This document shows, piece after piece, positions 11,443 to 24,055 of a stretch of 64,000 nucleotides of DNA; positions within the stretch are counted from its first letter, which is position 1; every line of letters begins with the position of its first letter. The position numbers were made by a program, and so were the translations under genes. The notes under the pieces are model-generated. The model was given only the letters and a program-made list of their open reading frames with translations, was not told the origin of the DNA and ran no database searches. The stretch is from Symsagittifera roscoffensis (Eukaryota > Xenacoelomorpha > Acoela > Convolutidae): the NCBI RefSeq assembly GCF_963678635.1, contig NC_087068.1:24779311-24843310 (forward strand). The letters run 5' to 3'.

Positions 11443-13350
11443 ATCTCAGTAGTAAAAAACACAAATACAATTTCAAGAGAATATCAAATCTTAGTAGTAT
11501 AAAATCACACATATTAGAATCAGTTCCCTTCCGAATGATCAACAAATGATTTGGATATAAAGTCAGCTAGGCTTCGAAGCTCATCTAGTAACTAAACTTG
11601 ACGGTAATCTGTTGGATAGCTTTGATCTGCTCCACACCAACAAATTGGCTCTTCTGTTAAACTAAAATGAGAAAAAAAAGTACATGATTCTGTATACCCT
11701 AAAGTTTTTACCTCGGAGCGATCGTTTGATACGCCTTAGGGTGTACAGATCTAATGTCTGTTCTCCCTTACCATTTTTAAAGATTAAGTATGAGGATTAA
11801 ATGTCTTTCACCGATGCCAATACGCGACAGACTTCTGGTTCAGCTGACTGAAAATTTTGTTTTAATGATATCTCAAGTCTTTTCCAACTAGCTGCTTAAA
11901 ATGAAAAAAGTACAAAAATAAAAAATCCAGCTTTAGTTTAGCCGACAGAAACTATTTGGCACACATCCAACCGAGATGCATCTATTTATATTACTGCTCA
12001 AATGCAGAAATTATAGAGCAGTGTGTCTAAAGAGTCAACACCGACAGAAGCTTTTAAAAAGATCATCATTTTTTTTGGCTCCGCTCAAAAGATTTTTTTA
12101 GATAATCTTATCTCTCCCGGTTTAAGGAAACAGTTAAGTTACCCGTGTTTTTTTTATAAAAGGTCACAACTAAACAGAAGCGCTGCATTTTGTTCATTTC
12201 GTTCTTGTTCAATAGTCAATACTATACAAGACTTTTATAAAGGTCGTGATGATTTTTTGTTCGTTTATTCCAGGAAAACTCTTAAAACCTGTTCACGCAC
12301 AATTTAAATTTTTCGCAGTTTGATATCTGATTTCTTTTCAAGTTCAATTTACACCTACATGTTGAAAAGAAGCGAAGTAAGCGCGAAAATTACAACAGCC
12401 AAAATGGTTCGAAAAAACGCGAATGACCATCTAGTTTAAAATTGATTTTAAATCTCAAAGTTCTCAGCAAAAACCAATTACCCTTCAATTCAGTTTTCTC
12501 AAATTAAATTAGTTTTACCAAAAAAATGTCAACTCAGTTTATTTGTTTCTTAGCGTAAATTTTTCTGTTTTTTTTCTTTACATTTATTATTTCTCTTCAT
12601 AGTAATATATGCATAAACAAAATTTTTCAAAAGTATTAAATCGCCATCTGCTGACTCCAAATCGGCAAAATAAGGCGGCCATCAGTATTTTATAACATAC
12701 TGATAACTTAAAATTAAGTTCAATGGTCATTCAAACTGAGTAAAATAGAAAATAAGGTTTGCGAGAATCATTGGCTTGCATCCCTAAAAAAGAAGCTAGA
12801 AATCTAAGCCACGAGTAATCATAGTCTCGCTATCTCGCATACAACTAGTGAGTTTTAATTCTGGAGATCAAATTTATCATCAAAAATAATTAATCCGTTT
12901 AACACAACGTTTAAATTTTCAAGATTTACTGATAAAGATTTTGAAGATTACACTCGATTAAAAGTTAAAAGATTTAGAAGACATCCTTTCTTACCTGCCA
13001 CCCATCGACTAGATGAGCTGCAACCCTAAAAGTACATCTAGGCTGACTCCTATTTTTACTTCTTATAGTAATAACTTCAAAAAAAGATTTTCTCAAATAA
13101 GAATAATAAGCAGGGTTAAATTTAACCCAATCAAAATTAACCTTCACATTATCTGCTTCCCCACATTATTCATGACCAATAATCACAGAACCAACCAGAC
13201 AAAATATGACTCGAAGACTAAAATTTACAACCGATTTGGAATTGAATTGAAACTTACGCACAAAAAGATGATTAGAAAGCCGATTTTGATACCGCGCTAA
13301 ATTGTGCTCAAATATCATTAAATATTTGCTTCGAAACAGAAATATCTTTT
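11443..13350. other. intergenic, no gene seen
   Basis: AT-rich; frames up to about 95 codons (12023-12307, 13013-13300) show no recognisable domain. No convincing repeat apart from homopolymers. Confidence 0.5.
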
Positions 13351-14226
13351 GGTTACCCTTGCAATAAGCAAGGGCTTTGCAACCGGGTATTGAACTTTTT
13401 CTTTGTAAACAATTTTTCGACATGATTATGCAGAGGTAAAAAACTGGCTGGAGACGACAAAGGCTTGAATTCGAATCCGGTCGGGACCTATTTTATCAAA
13501 CTAATTTTTTTGCTCTTTAGGAAGTCTTTTTGAAGGTTTGGTTTTTCTCTAAAATTTTGAGGGAAATTTCTAAAGCCCATCACTGGATGTATTTAAAGTA
13601 AAACTTTTCGAGTTGCGGAATTTAGAATTTACTGTTTTAAAATTTTCATTTAAAAATTTTAAAAATAATTTAAATGTGTTTTCAATTTTAAAAAAAAATT
13701 CGAATTTGTATGCAATGATTGTGCTCGCAATTAGCAATAGTTAACTTTTCAGAAGACAAGATTTATTTGTAAGCAACTTGTCCAATGGTCTTCTTTTGTA
13801 ATGCTACTCTTTTGTCAACCAGCATACCTATTTTGAGCTCGTTTGCAGTTTTTAGTTTACTGGCCTCAATTATTTTTTTTTCGGTTTTAACCCAATCGAT
13901 TTGGCTTTACCATATTCCATTGTTGGTTGAGCGTAACAAGTTTTCTAAGCATATTAGTCTTTCCGGGGGTAATTTAAATTGTTTTAAAAACTTAAAAGTT
14001 TTTGAGTATATTTTAAAAAATTATTGGCTCAACGGTTATCTACTCAAAAATTCGTCTTTTATGCGGTTTAGGCTTTAATCCTGCTTTGTTTCCATACAAT
14101 ATCAATTTTCATTTTTTTAGTTACCGTTTTTTAACTGTGATCTTTTTCAAGACAATTTTTGTCAGCTAGTTTGTCATGCTAGGTCTGTATTGTATCGCAA
14201 GTGGCGCAAAGCTCTGCTTCGCATCT
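13351..14226 (+). repeat. hairpin-ended interspersed element, copy 2
   Basis: Begins TTACCCTTGCAATAAGCAAG, containing a perfect 7-bp stem (CCCTTGC, 5-nt loop, GCAAGGG). Ends with ATCGCAAGTGGCGCAAAGCT and then the inverted half CTGCTTCGC. Both ends match the copy at 2287-3880. Near 13465, TTGAATTCGAATCC resembles a Pol III box B. No ORF is recognised. Confidence 0.55.
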
Positions 14227-14445
14227 GAAAAATACCCAATTTCCTTACTACGAGACTAGAAACTGTATATTTCTACTAATTGCGTCGTTGCAAACATGCA
14301 CACAAAGGTATTAAAAAAAGGAAACAGCAAAGAAGCGAAAAAAAATTGCATCGCTGACATTCATCGAATCAAAAAAATGCAGTTTGGAAAAAAAATTCCG
14401 AACACAATACTGTTGAATGGCAAATTAAGTTCGATAGCAAATTTA

Positions 14446-14976
14446 AACAAGACTGCTCATATCAGGGTGATGCCCTGAATGTTCCGACTGCCTTTAAGGT
14501 TTATGGAGCAGCAGTAATAACATTTGAAAAATTAAATGAAATAAAATAAAACGAAAATTTTTTTTCTAAAATTTGAAATTTTTTATGAAAATCATCACCC
14601 CACACGCCATATAAATTACAAAAAGAGAGATTTTGTGCCTTGTAACAAATCAATTATGGCAAATAAGCTTCGTTCAACCAATAAGACGGATTAAATCTCC
14701 GCTTACGCGTTAATAGCGCGAAGTATATCGCGCGTTAATTGTCCCAAATTGGTCAAAATGACCAAAATGGCAATTTTTAAACCCTCATAACTTTACGAAA
14801 AATGATCACAGGTGAAATATCTTGTCAAATTTAAGCTCAGGACAACAATACCTTTTGAATGATAAAAAAAAATTCCGTCAAAAATGGCTAGTTAAAAAGT
14901 CGAAATTTGTCTGAAGAAAAAAAAAAACCCACCCCGAGCACAAATATTCCGTTACTTTCGTACCGAAAGTCGGAAC
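14446..14976 (+). repeat. R1 repeat, tandem copy a
   Basis: A 531-bp unit directly repeated at 14977. It starts with a 35-base leader containing the hairpin CAGGGTGATGCCCTG, then GTTCCGACTGCC. Near 14710-14738 it has an inverted repeat (TTAATAGCGCGA / TCGCGCGTTAA) in an unusually CpG-rich core. It ends with the palindrome ACTTTCGTACCGAAAGT and CGGAAC, so GTTCCGACT and AGTCGGAAC form short inverted ends. Non-coding. I do not know this family. Confidence 0.8.
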
Positions 14977-15511
14977 AACAAGACTGCTCGTATCAGGGCG
15001 AAGCCCTGAATGTTCCGACTGCCATTTAAAGTTTATGGAGCAGTAATAATAAGAATTAAATGAAATAAAACAAAATGGAATTTTTTTTTTCTAAAATTTG
15101 ACATTGTTTAATAAAAATTATTCCCCCCACACCCCATATAAATCACAAAAGGATAAATTTCGCTCCTTGTAACAAATGAATTATGGCAAATAAGCTTCTT
15201 TTAACCAATTTGGAACGATTTCTAAGACGGATTAACTCTCCGCTTACGCGTTAATAGCACGAAATATATCGCGCGTTAATTGTCCCAAATTGGTCAAAAT
15301 GGCAATATTTAAACCCTCATAACTTAACGAAAAATGATCACAGGTGAAATATCTTTTCAAATTTAAGCTCAGGACAACAATACGTTTTGAATGATTAAAA
15401 AAAATTCCGTCAAAAATGGCTAGTTAAAAAGTCGAAATTTGTCTGAAGAAAAAAAAACCCACCCCGAGCACAATTATTCCGTCACTTTCGTATCGAAAGT
15501 TGGAACAAAAA
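14977..15511 (+). repeat. R1 repeat, tandem copy b
   Basis: Direct repeat of copy a with a better leader hairpin (CAGGGCGAAGCCCTG) and the terminal palindrome ACTTTCGTATCGAAAGT. Roughly 90% identical to copy a by eye, with a few short indels. Confidence 0.8.
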
Positions 15512-16248
15512 AACATCCTATTGTTTGTTTAATCATTGCTATGTATTATTTCTATCAACATGTCAAGTAGTGTGATCCAGCTTCTAGAATAAGTTTTTAT
15601 CTTCGACCACACTATCCTTCAATACAAAATTACTGAGCCGACCCAATTGTTTCCAACACTTTTGTGTAATTCAATTGCTTTAATAAGAAAAATCTAAAAA
15701 TTGTTAATGATCGTAATCGAACTGTTGAAAAACAAATTTGTTGAAAGTTCCTATGCCAATTAGGAGACGCAATTTGGGACTCCACTTAGCGAAAACGCTT
15801 TTTGTCAAAACGGATCGGGACCGAATGTATATCCCTTTTTTGGAGCCTTGAACGACTATACAATAAGTTTAATTAACACTGTGATGTCCTGAAATCTGAG
15901 TTATAACTGAATGACCACAATACTGAAATCATACGCCACTACAGTTTTCACTGAGTAAGCAGAATTTTCTGTAATCTAAAATACTATCAGAGGTCATCAA
16001 ATGTAAAGTTTGGTCTTTTAGGTTAAGCATTGTGACTGACCTTGACCTTCACTGGCAATACATCATAATGACAATAATAATATTACAGGTTAACTAGTGT
16101 CCGCCAATAGTACGACATTCCCTCGCCTGCAGAAAAACTGTCACTGTGTATCAATTGTGCAAAGATGATGGTCTGTTACGATTTTTTTCTCAAATTTGCC
16201 TGGTCAGAATTATTTTCTATAACTTTAAATGTCACTATTACATAAACC
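15512..16248. other. spacer between R1 and R4, nothing recognised
   Basis: AT-rich, no family resemblance on either strand and no obvious repeat of other parts of the window. Confidence 0.4.
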
Positions 16249-19200
16249 ACACACATCTTGACTTCATTTAAAAGTTCTAGAAATCATGAAAAATTTTAAC
16301 TTTCGAAACAAACCAAATAATTTCAATCAAAATTTATTTCGTCTGAATTTCAGATTAAAGATTAAGTCCCACGAACAAGAAAATACCAAAACTTAATTGT
16401 ACTATACAAATATTGGTTTCAGTTTACATTTTTATTCTCTATCTACTCCAAAGAACGCATTTTCAAATTCTTTGTCTTTGTAAACTTTTAATTTATTTGT
16501 CATCAAGTTAGCTTTATGATTTTTTTCAATGAGTTTTTTAACAGACTTAAGACAAAATGCCTTTTTTACAATATCATGGAATAATTGACATTTAAAATTC
16601 TCAAAAGTGATTATATTTTTAGCAATTTTTATTGGTATCAAATTTGGTAGTGTAAAAATCATATTTTTTAAAAACCCTTGTAGAGCCTAATTACCCTAAA
16701 TGGAGTGCGGTAAAAAACTGCGATTCATGTTTTTTGAATGTCGGATCGGTTGGGCTATCATTTTGTTCAATCGGTTCTTCATTTGTTTGGGCTGCTAAAA
16801 TTTCGCGAGACTCGTCAATCTTTTCTCATTTGCGCTATCAGTGTTTTTTTGAGTCACGCCATTAGTCCTTTGTTTACGGCACAATTTAGGGAAACTTTGA
16901 CGGCGCCACAAAGTTCTAGCGGCGCAAATTCGGAAAAAGTTTTGTCGGTGCGACTTGTTCGAAAATTAAGTAAAGATTGACGGCTCTACATAGAAAAAGG
17001 CTGACGGTGCGACTAAAAAAATATCAAAAAAAGCCGTCAGTCATTTCTGAAGTTTCACCGTCAGTATTTTTTAAGTCGAGCCGTCAGTTTTTTCTTAAGA
17101 AGCGCTGTCTATGTGTTCTAATTTTGCGACATCAAAATTTCCAACATTGCCGCGCTGAAAATTTTTTGAATTTTTTCAAGTTGTATCGTCAGTTGTTCCT
17201 TGAGTCAAGCTGTCAGTCTTTTCTTAAGTCGAACCATCAGTTTTTTTTAAGTCATGCCGTCAGTTTTTTTCCTATGTTAAGTCGCTATTATATTTTCTCG
17301 GGTCATGCTGATGCAACTTGAAAATGCATTCTTGGGTCATGAACACACATCTTGACTTCATTCAAAAGTTCTAGAAATCATGAAAAATTTTAACTTCTGA
17401 AACAAACCAAATAGTTTCAATCAAAATTTATTTCGTCTGAATTTCAGATTAAAAAATAAGTCCCACGAACAAAAAAATACCAAAAATTAATTTTATTATA
17501 CAAATAATGCTTTCAGTTTACATTTTTGTTCTCTATCTACTCCAAAGAACGCTTTTTCAAATTCTTTGTCATTTGTAAACTTATAATTTATATGTCATTA
17601 AGTTAGCTTTATGATTTTTTTCAATAAATTTTTTAACAGACTTAAGACAGAATGCACTTTTTACAAAATCATGGAATAATAAACATTTAAAAATCTCAAA
17701 AGTTATTATATGTTTGGCAATTTTTATTGGTATCAAAATTGGTAGTGTAAATATCATATTTTTAAAAACCCTTGTAGAGCCTAATTACCCTAAATGGAGT
17801 GCGGTAAAGTTCTGCGATTCATGTTTTTGAATGTCCGATTGGTTGGGCTATCATTTTCTTCTATTGGTTCTCTATTTGTTTGGGCTGCTAAAAATTCACC
17901 AGACTCGTCAATCTTTTCTCATTTGCGCTGTCAGTCTTGTTTTTGAGTCACGCCATTAGTCCTTTGTTTACGGCACAGTTTAAGGAAATTTTGCGAAGCC
18001 ACTTTTTAAAAACAGTTATAGCGGCGCAAATTCGGAAAAAATTTTGTCGGTGCAACTTGTTCGAAAGTTAAGTAAAGATTGACGGCACATAGAAAAAGGC
18101 TGACGGTGCGAATAAAAAAATATCAAAAAACGCCGTCAGTCTTTTCTGAAGTTTCACCGTCAGTACTTTTTAAGTTGAGCCGTCAATTTTTTCTTAAGAA
18201 GCGCGGTCAATGTGTTCTAATTTTGCGACATCAAAATTTCCAAAATTGCCGCGCTGAGAAGTTTTCAATTTTTTCAAGTTGTATCGTCAGTTGTTCCTTG
18301 AGTCAAGCTGTCAGTCTTTTCTTAAGTCGAACCATCTTTTTTTTTCAAGTCATGCCGTCAGTTTTTTTTTCTATGTTAAGTCGCTATTATATTTTCTCGT
18401 ATCATGCTGATGCAACTTGAAAATGCATTCTTGGGTCATGAACACACATCTTGACTTCATTCAAAAGTTCTAGAAATCATAAAAAATTTTAACTTTCGAA
18501 ACAAACCAAATAATTTCAATCAACGTTTGTTTCGTCTGAATTTCAGATTAAAAATTAAATTCCACGAACAAGAAATTACCAAAACTTAATTGTATTATAC
18601 AAATAATGCTTTCAGTTTACATTTTTGTTCTCTATCTACTCCAAAGAACGCATTTTCAAATTCTTTCTCTTTGTAAACTTTTAATTTATTTGTCATCAAG
18701 TTAGCTTTATGGTTTTTTTCAATGAGTTTTTTAACAGACTTAAGACAAAATGCCTTTTTGACAATATCATGGAATAATTGACATTTAAAATTCTCAAAAG
18801 TTATTATATTTTTAGCAATTTTTATTGGTAACAAACTTGGTAGTGTAAATATCATATTTTTAAAAAACCCTTGTAAATGGAGTGCGGTAAAGTACTGCGA
18901 TTCATGTTTTTTGAATGTCGGATCGGTTGGGCTATCATTTTGTTCGATAGGTTCTCTATTTGTTTGGGCTGCTAAAAATTCGCCAGACTCGTCAATCTTT
19001 TCTCATTTGCGCTGTCAGTGTTGTTTTTGAGTCACGCCATTAGTCCTTTGTTTACGGCACAATTTAAGGAAATTTTGCGGCGCCACTTTTTAAAAACAGT
19101 TCTAGCGGCGCAAATTCGGAAAAAATTTTGTCGGTGCGACTTGTTCGAAAATTAAGTAAAAAGTGACGGCTCTACATAGAAAAAGGCTGACGGTGCGAAT

Positions 19201-21737
19201 AAAAAAATATCAAAAAAAGCCGTCAGTCATTTCTGAAGTTTCACCGTCAGTATTTTTTAAGTTGAGCCGTCAATTTTTTCTTAAGAAGCGCGGTCAATGT
19301 GTTCTAATTTTGCGACATCAAAATTTCCAAAATTGCCGCGCTGAGAATTTTTCAATTTTTTCAAGTTGTATCGTCAGTTGTTCCTTGAGTCAAGCTGTCA
19401 GTCTTTTCTTAAGCCGAACCATCAGTTTTTTTCAAGTCATGCCGTCAGTTTTTTTTCTATGTTAAGTCGCTATTATACTTTCTCGGGTCATGCTGATGCA
19501 ACTTGAAAATGCATTCTTGGGTCATGAACACATATCTTGACTTCATTCAAAAGTTCTAGAAATCATAAAAAATTTTAACTTTCGAAACAAACCAAACAAT
19601 TTCAATCAACGTTTGTTTCGTCTGAATTTCAGATTAAAAATTAAGTTCCATGAACAAGAAATTACCGAAACTTAAATGTATTATACAAATATTGGTTTCA
19701 GTTTACATTTTTATTCTCTATCTACTCCAAAGAACGCTTTTTCAAATTATTTGTCTTTGTAAACTTTTAATTTATATGTCATCAAGTTAGCTTTATGATT
19801 TTTTTTCAATGAATTTTTAACAGACTTAAGACAAAATACACTTTTTACAATATCATGGAATAATTGACATTTTAAATTCTCAAAAATTATTATATTTTTA
19901 GCAATTTTTATTGGTATCAAAATTGGTAGTGTAAATATCATATTTATTAAAAAAAACTTGTAGAGCCTAATTACCCTAAATGGAGTGCGGTAAAGTTCTG
20001 CGATTCATGTTTTTTTGAATGTCGGATCGGTCGGGCTATCATTTTGTTCGATAGGTTCTCTATTTGTTTGGGCTGCTAAAAATTCGCGAGACTAGTCAAT
20101 CTTTTCTCATTTGCGCTGTCAGTGTTTTTTTTTGACTCACACCATTAGTCCTTTGCTTACGGCACATTTTAGGGAAATTTTGATGGCGCTAGTTTTTAAA
20201 AAAAATTTTAGCGGCCCAAATTCGGAAAAAGTTTTGTCGTTGCGACTTGTTCGAAAATTAAGTAAAGATTGACGGCTCGACATAGGAAAGGACTGACGGT
20301 GCGACTAAAAAAATATCAAAAAAAGCAGTCAGTCATTTCTGAAGTTTCGCCGTCAGTATTTTTTAAGTCGAGCCGTCAGTTTTTTCTTAAGAAGCGCGGT
20401 CAATGTGTTCTAATTTTGCGACATAAAAATTTCCAAAATTGCCGCGCTGAAAAACTTTTCAATTTTTTCAAGTTGGATCGTCAGTTGTTCCTTGAGTCAA
20501 GCTGTCAGTCTTTTCTTAAGTCGAACCATCAGTTTTTTTTAAGTCATGCCGTCAGTTTTTATTCTATGTTAAGTCGCTATTATTTTTTCTCGGGTCATGC
20601 TGATGCAACTTGGGAATGCATTCTTGGGTCATGAACACACATCTTGACTTCATTCAAAAGTTCTAGAAATCATGAAAAATTTTAACTTTCGAAACAAACC
20701 AAATAATTTCAATCAACGTTTGTTTCGTCTGAATTTCAGATTAAAAATTAAGTTCCACGAACAAGAAAATACCGAAACTTAATTGTATTATACAAATATT
20801 GGTTTCAGTTTACATTTTTATTCTCTATCTACTCCAAAGAACGCATTTTCAAATTCTTTGTCTTTGTAAACTTTTAATTTATTTGTCATCAAGTTAGCTT
20901 TAAGATTTTTTTCAATGAGTTTTTTAACAGACTTAAGACAAAATGCCTTTTTTACAATATCATGGAATAATTGACATTTAAAATTCTAAAAAGTTATTAT
21001 ATTTTTAGCAATTTTTATTGGTATCAAATTTGGTAGTGTAAATATTATATTTTTTAAAAACCCTTGTAGAGCCTAATTACCCTAAATGGAGTGCGGTAAA
21101 AAACTGCGATTCATGTTGTTTTTTGAATGTCGGATTGGTTGGGCTATCATTTTGTTCAATCGGTTCTTCATTTGTTTGGGCTGCTAAAAAGTCGCCAGAC
21201 TCGTCAATCTTTTCTCAATTGCGCTGTCAGTGTTGTTTTTGAGTCACGCGATTAGTCCTTCGTTTACGGCACAATTTAGGGAAATTTTGCGGCGCCATTT
21301 TTAAAAAAAAATTCTAGTGGCGCAATTTCGGAAAAAAATTTGTCGGTGCGACTTGTTCGAAAATTAAGTAAAGATTGACGGCTCGACATAGAAAAAGGCT
21401 GACGGTGCGACTAAAAAAATATCAAAAAAAGCCGTCAGTCATTTCTGAAGTTTCACCGTAAGTTTTAAGTTGAGCTGTCAATTTTTTCTTAAGAAGCGCG
21501 GTCAATGTGTTCTAATTTTGCGACATCAAAATTTCGAAAATTGCCGCGCTGAGAATTTTTCAATTTTTTCAAGTTGTATCGTCAGTTATTCCTTGAGTCA
21601 AGCTGTCAGTCTTTTCTTAAGTCGAACCATTAGTTTTTTTTTAAGTCATGCCGTCAGTTTTTTTTCTATGTTATGTCGCTATTATATTTTCTCGGGTCAT
21701 GCTGATGCAACTTGAAAATGCATTCTTGGGTCATGAA
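16249..21737 (+). repeat. R4 satellite: five tandem ~1.1-kb units
   Basis: Units begin ACACACATCTTGACTTCATT at 16249, 17343, 18442, 19528 and 20635, with lengths 1,094, 1,099, 1,086, 1,107 and 1,103. Each has an AT-rich half with a minus-strand frame that stays open in some units, then a half built from degenerate copies of a ~24-bp word (TCAGTCTTTTCTTAAGTCGN and relatives). The word appears first in one orientation (GACGGCTCGACATAGAAAAA) and then several times in the opposite one. Units differ by scattered substitutions and small indels, so the array is not brand new. The last unit passes directly into the long minisatellite block. Confidence 0.9.
16432..16662 (-). other. open frame within the R4 unit, function unknown
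   Basis: A 76-codon minus-strand frame, Lys/Phe/Ile-rich, containing FENFKCQLFHDIVKKAFCLK. Corresponding frames exist at 18595-18855 (86 codons) and 19747-19941 (64 codons). In the unit at 17343 it is broken by indels, and in the unit at 20635 its ATG is lost. No domain or signal is recognised. It may be a decayed captured fragment or chance. Confidence 0.25.
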
Positions 21738-22930
21738 TTACCTAAGAAAACTTTTTAGCGGCACCAACCTACAAGCAACAATTTGCGGATTGACCTAAAA
21801 AAAGACAGCGCGAGTTAAAAAAACACTGACTTTGGGATTTCGGCAAAAAACTGAGAGCGCGAATGTCTTTTTCTAAGTCGCGCCGTCAGTTTTTCTAAAA
21901 AGCGCAATCAATTTCTTCTAAATTCAGGCCACCTAATTTTTCCTTAGAAAACGCCGCTGAAAATAATTATTCTTCATCTTTTTCATCGATAGTCGTTTGT
22001 TGAGTCGCGCAGCAAAAATCTTTTTGTAAATCATACACCCGAGATTTTTCTTCACTTAAGAAAACACTGGCAGCGTGACTTAAGAAAAAAGTAACGGCGT
22101 GACCCTAGAAAAAGCTGAAGGCACCGCTTAAAAAAAGACTTCAGTGTCTCGACTTAAAAAATATTTAAGAAAAAGCTGACCGCGTAATTTAAGAAAAAAA
22201 TTAAAAGGCGCGACATAAGAAAAGACTAATGACACGTTATAACAAAAGACTTTAGCTGGGCGACCTATAAAAAGATTTTAGGTTAAGAAAATGTTTTATA
22301 AAGTCCTGCCGTTAGTCTTTTTTTATATCTCGCATCATCAGTGTTTTCTTAAGTCGCGTCGTTCATTTTTTATAGCCAAGAAAAGATTTAAGCGGCGCGA
22401 TTCAAGAAAAGAACTTAAAGAACTGAGTTTCAAGTTTTTCAAGTTGCTTCGGCAGTCTTTTCTTAAGTCACGTTGCAAAAATGTTTTTTTTTGTATTAAG
22501 TCATGCCGCCAAAGATTTTTTTTAAACCACGCCCTAAAGAGCAATTGACGGCGCAATTTAGTAAGAGACTGACGGCGTGACTTAAGAAAAGACTGGCGGC
22601 ACGAGCTCAAAAAAAGATGAAGACACGACTCAAGAAAAGTCATTTAGTGGCTCGACTTAAAAAAGTCAAAGAGAGCAACTTAGTGATGATCTTAGAGGCG
22701 CGACTTAAGAAAAGACTGACGACGCTACACAACAAAACACTTTCGCGGGCGACCTAAGAAAAACTGACAGCGCGACTGAAGAAAAGGCTGATGGTTTGAT
22801 TTAAAAAAAAACTGACGGTGCGATTAAAGAAAAGGCTTTAGCGACGCGACCTAAGTAAGTATTGACGGCGCGAATAAAAAAACTGAGCGCTCAAGTTGAG
22901 AAAAGACTGACGGCACGACAAAGAATTTCA
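21738..22930. repeat. degenerate 24-bp minisatellite in alternating orientation
   Basis: Built from the word CTTAAGAAAAGACTGACGGC plus about four bases (CGCGA-like). Roughly 22040-22290 and 22540-22925 carry it in the plus sense, while 22300-22380 and 22430-22530 carry it inverted, so blocks can fold back on each other. Because the period is divisible by three, any reading frame gives an eight-residue repeat (RQSFLKSR-like). That explains the odd open frames at 22291-22548 and 22338-22643, which I do not call genes. The same word makes up half of each R4 unit. Confidence 0.8.
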
Positions 22931-24055
22931 AGCATAAGATGGCGCTGCTTACAACATTTTTTCTAAATCGCGGACTTCGACACGGGTAGTTGACATGCAA
23001 AATTTACTTTAAAAGCTTCAGTTTAATAAAAAGCAGTTTTTTTCAAGTTGAAATAGCCGTGGTGTCAAATTTGCCTTAATATGAAAAAATACAATCTATG
23101 GAAACGTAGAAAGGAGCCTGTCTCCAATCAGTCGGGAAATACGCGTCGAATTATGAAGGGAAACCTAATCGAAAAAAAGTATATCCAATGATTTGTTCAT
23201 CTTCTTCATTGAACAAGTGAGTACGATGATGGCACGTGCCTTATTGGCTTGCAATTTTAACTAAGTGGTTCTATTTTAACCCAGCTCTGAAATTTTACAA
23301 TTGCAACTAATCAATCATTTGGGGACAAAGTTACTTGCTGATACAAAATCTCTATGCCGGCATTACTTCAATTGGTAAGTGGCTATTTTGAAGAGTTAAA
23401 AAAGCAGCAAGAATTTTTAAATTTTGATCCGCGCAGTTTTGCAGGGCTCAAAAATATATTTTCCTATATAGTTTTTCTCAGTTCCTCCCATCATAACTGG
23501 TTTTCAACTCGGCATTTTTTCAAATTTAAAGTTTATCGTTTTTTTTTCTGTTTGTAATTTTATTATTTTTCCATCAGCTCAAAAATCTTTCTCAACATAT
23601 TTGGAAAACGTATTCATTTCGCCCCTTTTATAGCGTTTTTATCTTATCAATTGAACAAAAAAACTCATAAAAAATGTCAGGAAGGAAGAATGAAAAAAAG
23701 CCGTACCAATTTCATGGTGTTACGATTCGTTGGCTCTTTTCAACTCCCCTTTTTTCCACTTTTGGCATTCAATTTCGAACTTTTTTAATCGTTTTAGAGA
23801 ATCGGAAAAAAAGTTCGATCATGTCTTCCAGCTTCTATCAAATTTCGCGCATGCACGATTGGCATTTTTTTCCGATCTTTATATAAAATCTTTCTACACC
23901 AATTGTTACTCTGTGGACACGGTAAGAGAGTGTTTTTACATCAACCCAAAAACTTTATTCTTAATAGACTTTTGGTTATTCGGCTATCTTCTTGATACTG
24001 TGTTTAAAAATATGAAGAACAACTTTTTGCCTGATTAGACAATAATTTCAGTAAT
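22931..24055. other. no gene seen
   Basis: AT-rich with T-runs. Several frames of 60-100 codons near 23354-24038 have no recognisable domains and look like chance openings. Confidence 0.4.

Noticed and set aside
16977-22643. Plus- and minus-strand frames of 80-120 codons in R4 and the minisatellite
   Set aside because: They arise because the 24-bp period preserves the reading frame; they are shadows of the repeat, not genes.
16249-22930. CRISPR-like array
   Set aside because: Units are degenerate, contiguous without unique spacers, partly inverted, and in a eukaryotic genome.
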